Below, in pieces: positions 25,580 through 34,126 of a stretch of 51,021 nt of DNA. The position numbers and the translations under genes were made by a program. Origin of the DNA: JAFDWI01 sp040255345 (GTDB taxonomy: Bacteria > Actinomycetota > Acidimicrobiia > Acidimicrobiales > Iamiaceae); the NCBI GenBank assembly GCA_040255345.1, contig JBDZUV010000003.1, forward strand, positions 1-51,021. The letters are read 5' to 3'. Numbering within the stretch: position 1 is the first letter of the stretch; every line of letters starts with the position of its first letter. Under the pieces are notes generated by a model. It did not search any database. It was given only the letters and a program-made list of their open reading frames with translations, and was not told the origin of the DNA.

Positions 25580-26968
25580 ATGACCTCGGTCGACGAACCG
25601 CGCGTGCCGGCCACCGAGGACGCTTCGCCGCGCGGCGACACCGCCGACGAAATGCCCGACACGAACGGCGCCGCACCGCCGACGACGGAGCACGGCGCCT
25701 GGTCGTACGTCAAGGGCCTCGGCCCCGGACTGGTGACGGGCGCGTCCGACGACGACCCCTCGGGTATCGCGACCTATTCACAAGCCGGCGCGTCGTTTCG
25801 CTATTCGTTGCTGTGGACGGCGCTGCTGTCGTTTCCCTTCGCCGTGACCGTGCAGGAGATCTGCGATCGGACGGCGCTGTCCACCGGCCAGAATCTCGGC
25901 GAACTCACCAAACAGCGATTCCACCGCTGGGGCAGGCGTGCGGTCGGCGTCCTGCTCGCGGCCCTGTTGTCGGCGAACGCACTGAACATCGCCGCCGACG
26001 TGCTGGCGATCGGGGCGGGAATGCATCTGCTGGGTGCCGGGCCGGTCACGCTGTGGGCGGCGATTTCGGGAGTCACGGTGACCGTGCTCGTCATGACGGG
26101 ATCGTTCACGATGATCACGCGGGTGTTCAAGGTGCTGTGCATCGCCCTGCTCGCCTATGTCGTCGTGCTGTTCTTCGCGGATGTGGCGTGGCGCGACGTG
26201 GTGGTGCAGACCGTCGTTCCGCACGTCGAGTTCAGCCAGGACTATCTCGCTCTCGTGGTCGCCGTGCTCGGCACGACGATTTCGCCGTATCTGTTCTTCT
26301 GGCAGTCGGCCGACCGCGTGGAGGAACTGGCCGAAGCCGACGAGGGCGGCGACGAGCCCGTCACGCTCGACGAGCGCAGCCCGCACGGTGCCAGGTCGAA
26401 GGAACGCCATGCTCGCTTCGATGTGATCTCGGGGATCGGGTTCTCGTATCTCGTGATGTTCGCGATCATCGTCTCGACCGGCTCGACGATCGGTGCGAAG
26501 GGCGCGACCCAGATCGACAGCGCCGCACAGGCAGCCGAGGCGTTGCGACCCGCGGCGGGCGATGCCGCCTCCGTGCTGTTCGCGCTCGGCTTCATCGGTT
26601 CGGGCATGCTGGCCGTCCCGGTGCTCGCCGGCTCGGCAGCGAGTGGTCTCGCGGGCCTGTTCGGGCGCGACTGGGGGTATTCCAAGGGCGCCCGAGACGC
26701 ACCGGTCTTCTACGTGCTCGTCGGGCTCGGAACGCTGGGTGGCACCGCGCTCGCCTTCGTCGGGCTCAACCCGATTTCGCTCCTGGTCGTCGTTGCCGCG
26801 ATCAACGGCATCGCGGCCGCGCCGTTCCTGGCGGTGGTGATGCTGATCTCGGATGACCGCACCATCATGGGTGACCACGCCAACGGCCGCATCGCCCGGA
26901 CGATCGGGTGGGCCGCCGTCGCACTGATGGGTCTGGCGGCGATCATGCTCATCGTGCTGTCGGTCTGA
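25580..26968 (+). CDS. NRAMP-related divalent metal transporter
   Basis: A 462-residue transporter with about 11 membrane helices after a 45-residue acidic N-terminal tail. TM1 carries GASDDDPSGIATYSQ, where canonical NRAMPs have DPGN. The TM6 position reads TTISPYLFFWQSADRVEE and lacks the Met-Pro-His that binds transition metals in classical Mn/Fe carriers. A cytoplasmic acidic loop (about 255-280) follows. This fits the NRAMP-related group, for which Mg2+ or another hard ion has been proposed for some members; the ion here is inference. It is transcribed alone. Confidence 0.85.
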   Translation: MTSVDEPRVPATEDASPRGDTADEMPDTNGAAPPTTEHGAWSYVKGLGPGLVTGASDDDPSGIATYSQAGASFRYSLLWTALLSFPFAVTVQEICDRTALSTGQNLGELTKQRFHRWGRRAVGVLLAALLSANALNIAADVLAIGAGMHLLGAGPVTLWAAISGVTVTVLVMTGSFTMITRVFKVLCIALLAYVVVLFFADVAWRDVVVQTVVPHVEFSQDYLALVVAVLGTTISPYLFFWQSADRVEELAEADEGGDEPVTLDERSPHGARSKERHARFDVISGIGFSYLVMFAIIVSTGSTIGAKGATQIDSAAQAAEALRPAAGDAASVLFALGFIGSGMLAVPVLAGSAASGLAGLFGRDWGYSKGARDAPVFYVLVGLGTLGGTALAFVGLNPISLLVVVAAINGIAAAPFLAVVMLISDDRTIMGDHANGRIARTIGWAAVALMGLAAIMLIVLSV

Positions 26969-26983
26969 TTCGCGGTGCACTGG

Positions 26984-27015
26984 TCCGGGTGGCCCGATCT
27001 CGCCGAGCACCCGGA
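26984..27015 (+). terminator. Candidate hairpin after the NRAMP-related gene
   Basis: TCCGGGTG (26984-26991) and CACCCGGA (27008-27015) form an 8-base perfect stem with a 16-base loop, starting 16 bases after the stop codon. No T-run follows. Confidence 0.4.
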
Positions 27016-27222
27016 TTCCGATGAGCCGACACGCGACGGGTGCGAGGGCCAGGCGCGGGTGGCCGGGTTCTGCGGACACTCGCCAGTGAACGAGGCCGAA
27101 CCTGCGGAGGCACTCGCCGGGAAGCGGGAGCCGGCACCTGAGAGGGGATTCGGTGGAGTCGACGCGTCGCGACCTGGTCGCGTTGGGCGGACAGGCCGGT
27201 GACCGGGCAGGCTTGTCTCCTC

Positions 27223-28170
27223 ATGTCCGAGCCGTCCGTGCCGCCGACCCGCAACGCTGCGACCGAGATCGTCCACCCGCCGATCGGGGTGGTGCGTGCC
27301 GCGGTCGGTCGGGCGCTGGCCGAAGATCTCGAGCCGCTCGGCGACCTGTCGGCGATGCTGCTCCCCGGTGAGGCGACCGCGGCGGCTGCGTTCGTCAGTC
27401 GTGCCGAGGGCGTGCTCGCCGGTACCCGCTGTGTGACCGAGACCTTCGCCCAGCTCGACGACCGGGTCACCGTCGAGTGGCAGGTCGACGACGGAACGCG
27501 CCTCGTCGCGGGTCAGCAGCTCGCAGAAGTGACCGGTCCGCTCGCCTCGATCCTGTCGGGTGAACGCACGGCGCTGAACTTTCTCGGCCATCTGTCGGGG
27601 GTCGCATCGGCCGCTGCCGCATTGGTGGCGATCCTGGAGCGGTGCGGTGACCAGCGGCTGCGGCTGTGGGACACGCGGAAGACCACGCCGGGCCTGCGGG
27701 CGCTCGAGAAGGCCGCGGTGCGAGCCGGTGGGGCCGAGAACCACCGGGGCAATCTGTCTGAATGGGTGATGCTGAAAGACAACCACCTCACGCAGATGTC
27801 GATCACCGATGCCGTCGCACGGGCGCATCGGGTCTGGCCGGGGCGGCTCGTGCACGTCGAGTGCGACCGGTTCGACCAGTTGGTGACCGCGCTCGATGCG
27901 GGAGCCGACGCCGTGCTGCTCGACAACATGGACCCGGCCGAGGTGCGGCGCTGTGTCGACGAGGTCGACCGCCGGATCCCGCACGGAGAACGGGGCCGCC
28001 CCCTGATCGAGGTCTCCGGCGGGATCGACGCCTCGACGCTCGCCGCGTACGCCGGCTGTGGCGCCGACCGGGTCTCGGTCGGGGCGATCACCAACTCGGC
28101 GGCGGTGCTCGACATCGGACTCGACATCGCCGTGACCACCGAGCCGACCGCCGACCTCGGAGCTCGCTGA
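27223..28170 (+). CDS. nadC: Nicotinate-nucleotide pyrophosphorylase (carboxylating), quinolinate phosphoribosyltransferase
   Basis: A 315-residue enzyme converting quinolinate and PRPP to nicotinate mononucleotide. Seen: ALAEDLEPLGDLSA at the N-terminus, SGERTALNFLGHLSGVA, LWDTRKTTPGLRALEKAAVRAGG (PRPP/quinolinate site), HRGNLSEWVMLKDNH, VECDRFDQL and LLDNMDP, ending with EVSGGID. ATG 27223 is preferred; GTG 27199 would add 8 residues. It is coupled to coaX by TGATG. The usual partner nadB is separated by the accessory block. Confidence 0.95.
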   Translation: MSEPSVPPTRNAATEIVHPPIGVVRAAVGRALAEDLEPLGDLSAMLLPGEATAAAAFVSRAEGVLAGTRCVTETFAQLDDRVTVEWQVDDGTRLVAGQQLAEVTGPLASILSGERTALNFLGHLSGVASAAAALVAILERCGDQRLRLWDTRKTTPGLRALEKAAVRAGGAENHRGNLSEWVMLKDNHLTQMSITDAVARAHRVWPGRLVHVECDRFDQLVTALDAGADAVLLDNMDPAEVRRCVDEVDRRIPHGERGRPLIEVSGGIDASTLAAYAGCGADRVSVGAITNSAAVLDIGLDIAVTTEPTADLGAR

Positions 28171-28973
28171 TGCTGCTTGCGATCGACGTGGGGAACACCC
28201 AGACGGTGATCGGGTTGTACGACGACACGATCGACCTGGACGCGGTCGACGGTGACCGGTGTGACGCCGGCCTCGTCGACACCTGGCGGATCGCCACCGT
28301 TGCCGAACGCACCGCAGACGAGCACGCGCTCACCGTGCAGGAGTTCCTCGGCTTTCACGGCTTCAGCTTCGACACCCAGGTCTCGGGCATCATCATCTCC
28401 TCGGTGGTGCCGCGCTGCACCGCCGCGTTCAGAGACATGACCCGCCGGTACTTCGGCTACGCCCCGGTCGTCGTGGAGCCGGGTGTGAAGACCGGCCTGC
28501 CGGTGCTCACCGAGAATCCCCGTGAGGTCGGCGCGGACCGCATCGCGAACGCCGTCGCCGCGGTCGACGTCTACGGTGGGCCCGCGTTGGTCATCGATTT
28601 CGGCACCGCGACCACCTACGACGCGGTGTCCGAGGCGGGCGAGTTGCTGGGGTGCGCGATCGCGCCGGGCATCGACATCAGCCTCGACGCGCTCTACGAG
28701 CGGGCCGACGCGTTGCGCCGCGTCGAATTCGCCGAACCCCGCGGGGTGATCGGACGCACGACGGTCGAGTCGTTGCAGTCCGGTGCGGTCTACGGGTTCG
28801 CCGGGCAGGTCGACGGCATCGCGGAGCGGATCCTCGACGAGCTCGGCCGGGGCACGGTGGTGGCGACCGGTGGTCTGGCCGAGACGATCGCGCCCTACAC
28901 CCGCTCGATCACCACGGTGGAGCCCTGGTTGACCCTGCACGGTCTGCGCCTGATCCACGGCAGGAACCGATGA
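28170..28973 (+). CDS. coaX: Type III pantothenate kinase
   Basis: A 267-residue ASKHA-fold kinase that phosphorylates pantothenate as the first step of CoA synthesis, thereby using the product of PanC. Seen: LLAIDVGNTQTVIGLYD (phosphate 1 motif), SSVVPRCTAAF, VGADRIANAVAA, VIDFGTATTYDAVS (phosphate 2 motif), GCAIAPGI and VVATGGLA. Length is typical. Start ATG overlaps the nadC stop by one base, and its stop overlaps the lysS start as ATGA. Confidence 0.95.
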   Translation: MLLAIDVGNTQTVIGLYDDTIDLDAVDGDRCDAGLVDTWRIATVAERTADEHALTVQEFLGFHGFSFDTQVSGIIISSVVPRCTAAFRDMTRRYFGYAPVVVEPGVKTGLPVLTENPREVGADRIANAVAAVDVYGGPALVIDFGTATTYDAVSEAGELLGCAIAPGIDISLDALYERADALRRVEFAEPRGVIGRTTVESLQSGAVYGFAGQVDGIAERILDELGRGTVVATGGLAETIAPYTRSITTVEPWLTLHGLRLIHGRNR

Positions 28974-30487
28974 CCGACGACGGCGCCGACCCGGCCGAAG
29001 CCGGCACCCCCCTGGTCGATTCGGCGCGGATGACCCCGCCGTACCGATTCGACGTCGACACGACCGCCGCGGCTCTCGCCGACGCGTACCCCGACCTGGA
29101 ACCGGGCACCGAGACCGGCCGCACCGTCACACTCGCCGGTCGGCTCATGCTGCGCCGGGTCCAGGGCAAGCTCGCCTTCGGCACCCTCGCGGACGCCACG
29201 GGGCGCATCCAGCTCTTCGCGCTCGCCAGGCTCACGCCCGACTACGACGCGTTCCGTGCGCTCAGCCTGGGCGACTGGATCGGGGTGACCGGCGAGGTGA
29301 TGACCACCAAACGGGGCGAGTTGTCGGTGCGGGTCGACGACTGGGTCCTGCTCGCCGAGGCGCAGCGACGCTTCCCCGACAAGTGGCACGGCATCACCGA
29401 CATCGACACCCGCTTCCGCCAACGCTACGTGGATCTGTGGGTCACCGAGTCGGCGCGGCGCACCTTCACCCTGCGCAGCCGGGTGATCTCGGGCGTGCGG
29501 CATTTCCTGGGGGCTCGCGGGTTCGTCGAGGTCGAGACCCCGATGCTGCACCCGATCCCGGGTGGGGCCACCGCCCGGCCCTTCACGACACACCACAACG
29601 CGCTCGACACCGAGTTCTACCTGCGCATCGCGCCCGAGTTGTACCTGAAGCGGCTGGTGGTGGGCGGGTTCGAGCGGGTCTTCGAGATCAACCGCAACTT
29701 CCGCAACGAGGGCATCGATTCGACGCATCTGCCCGAGTTCACGATGCTCGAGCTGTACCAGGCCTACGCCGACTACTCCGACGCGATGGCGCTGACCGAA
29801 CAGCTCGTGTCGACCCTGGCCACCGACCTGGTGGGCACCACCGAGGTGACCTACGACGGGCGCGCCCTCGACCTGTCGGTGCCGTGGCGGCGGGCTTCGA
29901 TGACCGAGTTGATCGCCGAGCATGCCGGTGTCGAGGTCGACCTCGACACCGATGCGGCCGAGCTGCGGCACATCGCCGAAGGGTTCGGGGTGCAAGTCGA
30001 GACCGGTTGGGGGCCGGGAAAGCTGATCCTGGAGATCTACGAGAAGACCACCGAATCGCAGTTGTGGGGTCCGGTGTTCGTCACCGACTACCCGGCCGAG
30101 GTGTCGCCGTTGGCCCGCCCGCACCGCGCCAAGCCCGGCTATGTGGAGCGTTTCGAGTGCATCGTGGCGGGTCGGGAGCTGTGCAATGCGTTCTCGGAGC
30201 TGACCGACCCGGCCATGCAGCGGGCCAACTTCGAAGCCCAGGCCGCGGCGAAGGCCGCGGGCGACGACGAGGCGATGGCGGTGGACGCCGACTACCTACG
30301 CGCTCTGGAATACGGCCTGCCACCGACGGCGGGGCTGGGGATCGGCATCGACCGTCTGGTGATGCTGCTCGCGGATGTGCCCACGATCCGCGACGTGGTG
30401 CTGTTCCCGACGCTGCGCCCCGAGGCCGAGCGGGCTGCGACCGATCCCGTCGACGAGGTGCCGAGCGAGTCGACGCCACACCCCTGA
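28970..30487 (+). CDS. lysS: Lysyl-tRNA synthetase, class II
   Basis: A 505-residue cytoplasmic enzyme that charges tRNA-Lys. Seen: an OB-fold anticodon-binding domain (about residues 45-135; GRLMLRRVQGKLAFGTLAD), motif 1 around ETPMLHPIPGGATARPF, motif 2 FEINRNFRNEGIDSTHLPEF and motif 3 GLGIGIDRLVML near the C-terminus. A 30-residue N-terminal extension is weakly conserved, so a later start is possible. It is translationally coupled to coaX, an arrangement also seen in other actinobacteria. Confidence 0.96.
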   Translation: MTDDGADPAEAGTPLVDSARMTPPYRFDVDTTAAALADAYPDLEPGTETGRTVTLAGRLMLRRVQGKLAFGTLADATGRIQLFALARLTPDYDAFRALSLGDWIGVTGEVMTTKRGELSVRVDDWVLLAEAQRRFPDKWHGITDIDTRFRQRYVDLWVTESARRTFTLRSRVISGVRHFLGARGFVEVETPMLHPIPGGATARPFTTHHNALDTEFYLRIAPELYLKRLVVGGFERVFEINRNFRNEGIDSTHLPEFTMLELYQAYADYSDAMALTEQLVSTLATDLVGTTEVTYDGRALDLSVPWRRASMTELIAEHAGVEVDLDTDAAELRHIAEGFGVQVETGWGPGKLILEIYEKTTESQLWGPVFVTDYPAEVSPLARPHRAKPGYVERFECIVAGRELCNAFSELTDPAMQRANFEAQAAAKAAGDDEAMAVDADYLRALEYGLPPTAGLGIGIDRLVMLLADVPTIRDVVLFPTLRPEAERAATDPVDEVPSESTPHP

Positions 30488-30709
30488 GCCGGTCACCCCC
30501 TCCCTCCCGAAATCTGGAAGGAAGGGTTCGAATCGCCACCTGTTCTGTCGCGGGACATCGGTGAACGTTCTGGGTCACGACATCGGTGGCCCTCCGGGGC
30601 CGGGCACCGGCTCTGCCAAGGCCCTTGCGGGCGCTCCATGGCGTCGCCGAGTGGACGCGTGCCGCCTGCTCGGTCCGCACCCGCGACGCAGGGTGATCCG
30701 GGTCGAGGG

Positions 30710-30738
30710 TTGACACGCAACCGTCCGGCTGCTTGAAT
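30710..30738 (+). promoter_or_regulatory. Sigma70-type promoter for the SRPBCC gene
   Basis: TTGACA (30710-30715) is a perfect -35 consensus. A 17-base spacer leads to TTGAAT (30733-30738), four of six matches to the -10 consensus. It is the best promoter seen in the window. The SRPBCC start at 30787 would have a leader of roughly 40 bases that contains the operator candidate. Confidence 0.7.
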
Positions 30739-30744
30739 GAAAAG

Positions 30745-30760
30745 GCAGCCAAATGGCTGC
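30745..30760 (+). promoter_or_regulatory. Palindromic operator candidate GCAGCCA-AA-TGGCTGC
   Basis: A perfect 7+2+7 inverted repeat lies 7 bases after the -10 box, covering the expected transcription start. A third half-site GGCTGC (30727-30732) stands in the promoter spacer, so two overlapping inverted pairs are possible. The position fits repression, and the ArsR-type gene two positions downstream is the obvious candidate binder. Confidence 0.6.
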
Positions 30761-30786
30761 ATGATAGTTCGAGAAAGGACCGCACC

Positions 30787-31224
30787 ATGCCCGACATCCG
30801 ACACCGCGTCGTCATCGACTCCCCACCCGCACCCGTCTACCAGGCGCTCGCCACCCCCGAAGGGGTCTCGGACTGGTGGACCCGCGGCGGCGTGCAGGGC
30901 AGCACCGAGGTCGGTGGCACGCTCGAGTTCCGCTTCGGCAGCCCCGACCCCGCCGCGGTCATGACCATCACCGATCTCGAACCACCCGAGCACGTCGGTT
31001 GGCGCTGCATCGGCGGGGCCGAGGACTGGATCGGTACGACCGTCGACTTCACCCTGGCCTCACGCGACGGCGGCACGGCCGTGCTCTTCGCCCACGACGA
31101 CTGGCGTGAGGCATCGGAGTTCATGTCGCACTGCAGCGCCCGATGGGCCTATTTCCTGCTCAGCTTGAAACAGCTCATCGAGACCGGCGCGGGCACCCCG
31201 TTCCCCGACGACACCAGGTTCTGA
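30787..31224 (+). CDS. SRPBCC (AHSA1-like) domain protein
   Basis: A 145-residue START/Bet v1-fold protein of the activator-of-Hsp90-ATPase-1-like group. Seen: RHRVVIDSPPAPVYQALATP, the diagnostic WWTRGG turn, GGTLEFRFG, MTITDLEPPEHVGWRC and a C-terminal helix FLLSLKQLIETG. Such proteins bind hydrophobic ligands; the ligand is unknown. GAGAAAGGA stands 8-16 bases before ATG 30787. It has its own promoter and operator and lies ahead of a regulator that carries a similar domain. Confidence 0.85.
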   Translation: MPDIRHRVVIDSPPAPVYQALATPEGVSDWWTRGGVQGSTEVGGTLEFRFGSPDPAAVMTITDLEPPEHVGWRCIGGAEDWIGTTVDFTLASRDGGTAVLFAHDDWREASEFMSHCSARWAYFLLSLKQLIETGAGTPFPDDTRF

Positions 31225-31262
31225 CCCGCGCCCGCGTCGTCGGCCCGGTCCGCCCGGCGGGT

Positions 31263-31282
31263 TGCCAGGACGCGCCTGGGCA
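31263..31282 (+). terminator. Candidate hairpin after the SRPBCC gene
   Basis: TGCCAGG and CCTGGGCA pair with a single bulged base around a 5-base loop, some 40 bases after the SRPBCC stop. Without a T-tract the call is weak. Confidence 0.3.
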
Positions 31283-31436
31283 GCATGATTTCGGCGACAG
31301 GCCCCACCAGGCTGCGCGGACAGGTCACATCGGTAGCGGCCATCGGTCGTCGTTCGCCAAGCAAGGCTCGGCGGACACGCCACGGTACTCATCGGTCGGA
31401 CACGCCTGTCGGCGCATCCTCTAGGGTCGTCGCGCC

Positions 31437-32225
31437 ATGGTCGACGTGTTCAAGGCTCTCGCCGACCCGACTCGACGGCACCTGCTCGACCGCCTGCGGG
31501 CCCGCGACGGCCAGACGCTCACCGAATTGACCGGCGAGGTGTCGATGGCCCGCCAGTCGGTGAGCAAACATCTGGGCATCCTCGAAGACGCCGACCTCAT
31601 CAGCACGGTGTGGCGGGGACGTGAGAAACTCCACTACCTCAACGCCGTTCCCATCAACGAGATCGCCGAGCGCTGGATCCGGAGCTTCGACCGGCCCCGG
31701 GTGGCGGCCCTCGCAGACCTCAAGCGCACCCTGGAGGTCGAACCCGTGGAACGACCCACGTTCGTGTACGTGACCTACATCCGCACGACTCCCGAGCGGC
31801 TCTGGCAGGCGTTGACCGACCCTGGCTTCACCGCTCGCTGGTGGAACACGACCTTCGAGACCGACTGGCAACCCGGGTCGCCGCTCACCTGGGTGGTCGA
31901 CGGCGTCCGCATCGAGGACCCCGAGCAGCGGGTGCTCGAGGCCGATCCGCCACGCCGGTTGTCGTACAACTGGCACACGTTCAGCCCCGAATACCGAGCG
32001 CAGAGTCCGATGGACCCCGAACTGCTCGCGAAGGTCGCCGCCGAGCACCGTTCGCGGGTGACCTTCGACCTCGAGCCTCTGGGCGAGGCGGTCAGGCTCA
32101 CCGTCACCCATGACGACTTCGCGGTGGGCAGCACGGCCGCGACCTTGGTCCGCTCCGGTTGGCCGCGGTACCTGTCGGGTCTGAAGACCCTGCTCGAGAC
32201 GGGGGAACCGTTCCCCTCCATCTGA
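31437..32225 (+). CDS. ArsR-family regulator fused to a SRPBCC domain
   Basis: A 262-residue two-domain protein. Residues 1-100 are a winged HTH of the ArsR type: VFKALADPTRRHLLDRL, then the recognition-helix region MARQSVSKHLGILEDADLI. Residues 105-262 are a SRPBCC domain: VYVTYIRTTPERLWQALTDP, WWNTTFETDW, and a terminal helix GLKTLLETGEPF. No metal-binding Cys pair is seen, so ligand sensing by the SRPBCC part is more likely than metal sensing. It probably controls the palindrome at 30745. ATG 31437 has no strong Shine-Dalgarno sequence nearby. Confidence 0.88.
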   Translation: MVDVFKALADPTRRHLLDRLRARDGQTLTELTGEVSMARQSVSKHLGILEDADLISTVWRGREKLHYLNAVPINEIAERWIRSFDRPRVAALADLKRTLEVEPVERPTFVYVTYIRTTPERLWQALTDPGFTARWWNTTFETDWQPGSPLTWVVDGVRIEDPEQRVLEADPPRRLSYNWHTFSPEYRAQSPMDPELLAKVAAEHRSRVTFDLEPLGEAVRLTVTHDDFAVGSTAATLVRSGWPRYLSGLKTLLETGEPFPSI

Positions 32226-32273
32226 CCGGGGTCGAACCCTGACCGGGGTCGAACCCTGGCCGGCGTCGAATCG
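32223..32273 (+). repeat. 17-bp tandem repeat at the ArsR-SRPBCC stop codon
   Basis: Two identical units TGACCGGGGTCGAACCC (32223-32239, 32240-32256) and a third diverged unit (32257-32273). The first unit contains the stop codon TGA of the regulator gene, so the repeat lies entirely in the 3' untranslated region. Confidence 0.75.
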
Positions 32274-32380
32274 TCGGGTGAACGCTGTTCGATCCTCGCT
32301 TGCTCATGGTCTGGCAGACCCGCGCGCAGCGTGCAGCGAAAGTTACCCTCCGGGCCGCAGAATCGGCTAGCAATGGTCTG

Positions 32381-33346
32381 ATGCGGGTGTTGATCACGGG
32401 CATGGGTGGCCAGTTGGGAACCCTGGTCGCCCGCCGCCTCGAGCGACTCGACGGGGTGGACGCGATCGTCGGCATCGATCTCGACCCGCCGCGGCGGCGT
32501 CTGCGCCGCGCCGAGTTCCACTGGACCCGACCCGGCGATTCTGACACCGTCGTCGAGATCGTCCGCTCGTTCGACCCGACGGTCGTGGTGCATCTGGGCC
32601 AGTTCGAACCCCACGCGCGATTGGTGCCCGACCGGGCCGACCGGGCGAGCCGACACGCCACCGAATCGCTGCTCACCGCGTTGGCCCAGGCCCGATCGTT
32701 GCGGTCGATCGTGGTCCGTTCGGGCATCGAGGTCTACGGCCGGGGGCGAGGCGCGTCGATCTGTCCCGATGAGTCCGCACCCGCCACGCCGACGTCGCAG
32801 TTCGGACGCCGGCTGTTGGCCACCGAACGAGCCGTCGCCTCGTTCGCCCGGTCTGCCGGGGTGCCGGTCACCCACCTGCGCTTCGCCCCGATCGCCGGGT
32901 TCCACGCGCCGAGTCCGCTGGCCCGCCTGCTGAAGCTCCAGGCGGTGCCCGTGCCGGCCATCACCGAGCCGACCTTCGCGCTCGTGCACGCGGGTGACGC
33001 GGCCGACGTGATCGTGGCCGCGGTCCACGCCGAACGGGACGAAGCCGTGAACGTCGTCGCTCCGGGCGTGGTGAGCGCCTACCAGGCGGCTCGCATCGGC
33101 GGTCGGGTACCGGTACCGGTACTGGGACCGGGGTGGGCCGTCGCTCGCCGGATCGTCGAGGTCGCCGGGGCACCGCTGCCCGACCACGTCCACGAGCTGT
33201 TGGTCCGGGGTCGTTCGGCCGATGGGAGTCACTGTGCCTCGGTGCTGGGCCTCGCGCCGACCACCTCGACCCGCGACATCGTCAGCGAGATCCAGCAGCA
33301 GGCCGGGGTGGAGTTCTTCGAAGTGATCGACGGGTACGCGGCATGA
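32381..33346 (+). CDS. NAD-dependent epimerase/dehydratase-like (extended SDR) protein
   Basis: A 321-residue Rossmann protein: VLITGMGGQLGTLVARRLE at the N-terminus (GxxGxxG), then VVVHLGQFEP and VVRSGIEVYGRG, where SDRs carry the catalytic Ser, but no clear YxxxK follows (TPTSQFGRRLLATERAV instead). Catalysis by the standard mechanism is therefore doubtful. ATG 32381 was chosen as it starts the Rossmann strand; the open frame reaches 32300. Its stop overlaps the acyltransferase-like gene (ATGA), forming a three-gene operon with a hydrolase. Confidence 0.78.
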   Translation: MRVLITGMGGQLGTLVARRLERLDGVDAIVGIDLDPPRRRLRRAEFHWTRPGDSDTVVEIVRSFDPTVVVHLGQFEPHARLVPDRADRASRHATESLLTALAQARSLRSIVVRSGIEVYGRGRGASICPDESAPATPTSQFGRRLLATERAVASFARSAGVPVTHLRFAPIAGFHAPSPLARLLKLQAVPVPAITEPTFALVHAGDAADVIVAAVHAERDEAVNVVAPGVVSAYQAARIGGRVPVPVLGPGWAVARRIVEVAGAPLPDHVHELLVRGRSADGSHCASVLGLAPTTSTRDIVSEIQQQAGVEFFEVIDGYAA

Positions 33347-34125
33347 CCGACGCGGTCATCCAGCTCGTTCCCGACCCACCTGAGCCGGCCGTGGCGCCCG
33401 GTGCGGTCGAGCTGGTGCGGCGACGGGTGGAGGGCACCTACGACCTCGACCCGTGGGGCCTCGACGTCGACGCCACCCGGTTGGCGGGTCGAGTGGCTGC
33501 CATGCGTTGGCGGGCGACGGTGAGCGGCATCGAACACGTCCCCGCCGAAGGACCGGCCCTGTTGATCGCGAATCGACGGCTGGGGTGGTCCGAACCCGCC
33601 GTGGTGGCCTCGGCGGTGGCCCGGGAGACCGGGCGGATCATTCGGCCGGTCGGCGGCATCGGGGTCGACCCGATCGGGGGGCTGCTGCGCCGGCTCGGGG
33701 CGTTGCCGGCCCGTCCCGATGAGATCGCCGCCGCACTGCGGGCCGGCAATCTCGTGTTGGTCCCGACCCGACGCGAGCCGCTGCGGCATCGTCCGGGACA
33801 TCTGCCGATCGAGTTGCTCGCTCCCGCCGTCGCGGCGCGCGTCCCGCTCGTTCCGGTCGCGGTCGTGGGGTGGGAACCCGGCTGGCGTTGGAGCGTGCAG
33901 ATCGGCGCTCCCGTCGTCGCCGGTCCACCGGTCGAGCGCCGGGCCGACACCCGTGTCGACGCCCGGGAGGTGGGCCGCGTCGCGGTCGAGGTCTCGTCAT
34001 CGTTGGACGCGATGCTCACCGATGCGTTCGACCGTGGTCTCGGTGACCGGCTCCTGTCGATCGTCCCCGGATCGCGCCACCGTTCCAACGCCGTGTCGGC
34101 GGAAGGAACCGGGGAAGGACCTTGA
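33343..34125 (+). CDS. Degenerate PlsC-like acyltransferase
   Basis: A 260-residue protein with lysophosphatidate-acyltransferase layout: VSGIEHVPAEGPALLIANRR, then ETGRIIRPVGGIGV, then NLVLVPTRREPL, then VPLVPVAVVG. The HxxxxD catalytic motif expected after ALLIAN reads NRRLGWSE, so both His and Asp are missing, and the EGTRS-type motif reads PTRRE. It may have lost activity or use other residues. It is coupled to the SDR protein upstream and lies 1 base before the hydrolase gene; a joint lipid-related role is inference. Confidence 0.65.
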   Translation: MTDAVIQLVPDPPEPAVAPGAVELVRRRVEGTYDLDPWGLDVDATRLAGRVAAMRWRATVSGIEHVPAEGPALLIANRRLGWSEPAVVASAVARETGRIIRPVGGIGVDPIGGLLRRLGALPARPDEIAAALRAGNLVLVPTRREPLRHRPGHLPIELLAPAVAARVPLVPVAVVGWEPGWRWSVQIGAPVVAGPPVERRADTRVDAREVGRVAVEVSSSLDAMLTDAFDRGLGDRLLSIVPGSRHRSNAVSAEGTGEGP

Positions 34126-34126
34126 C

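Noticed and set aside
30515..30545. tRNA-like GGTTCGAATC sequence after lysS
   Set aside because: It resembles a T-loop, but the flanking bases do not form the 5-base T stem, and no acceptor, anticodon or D arm was found upstream.
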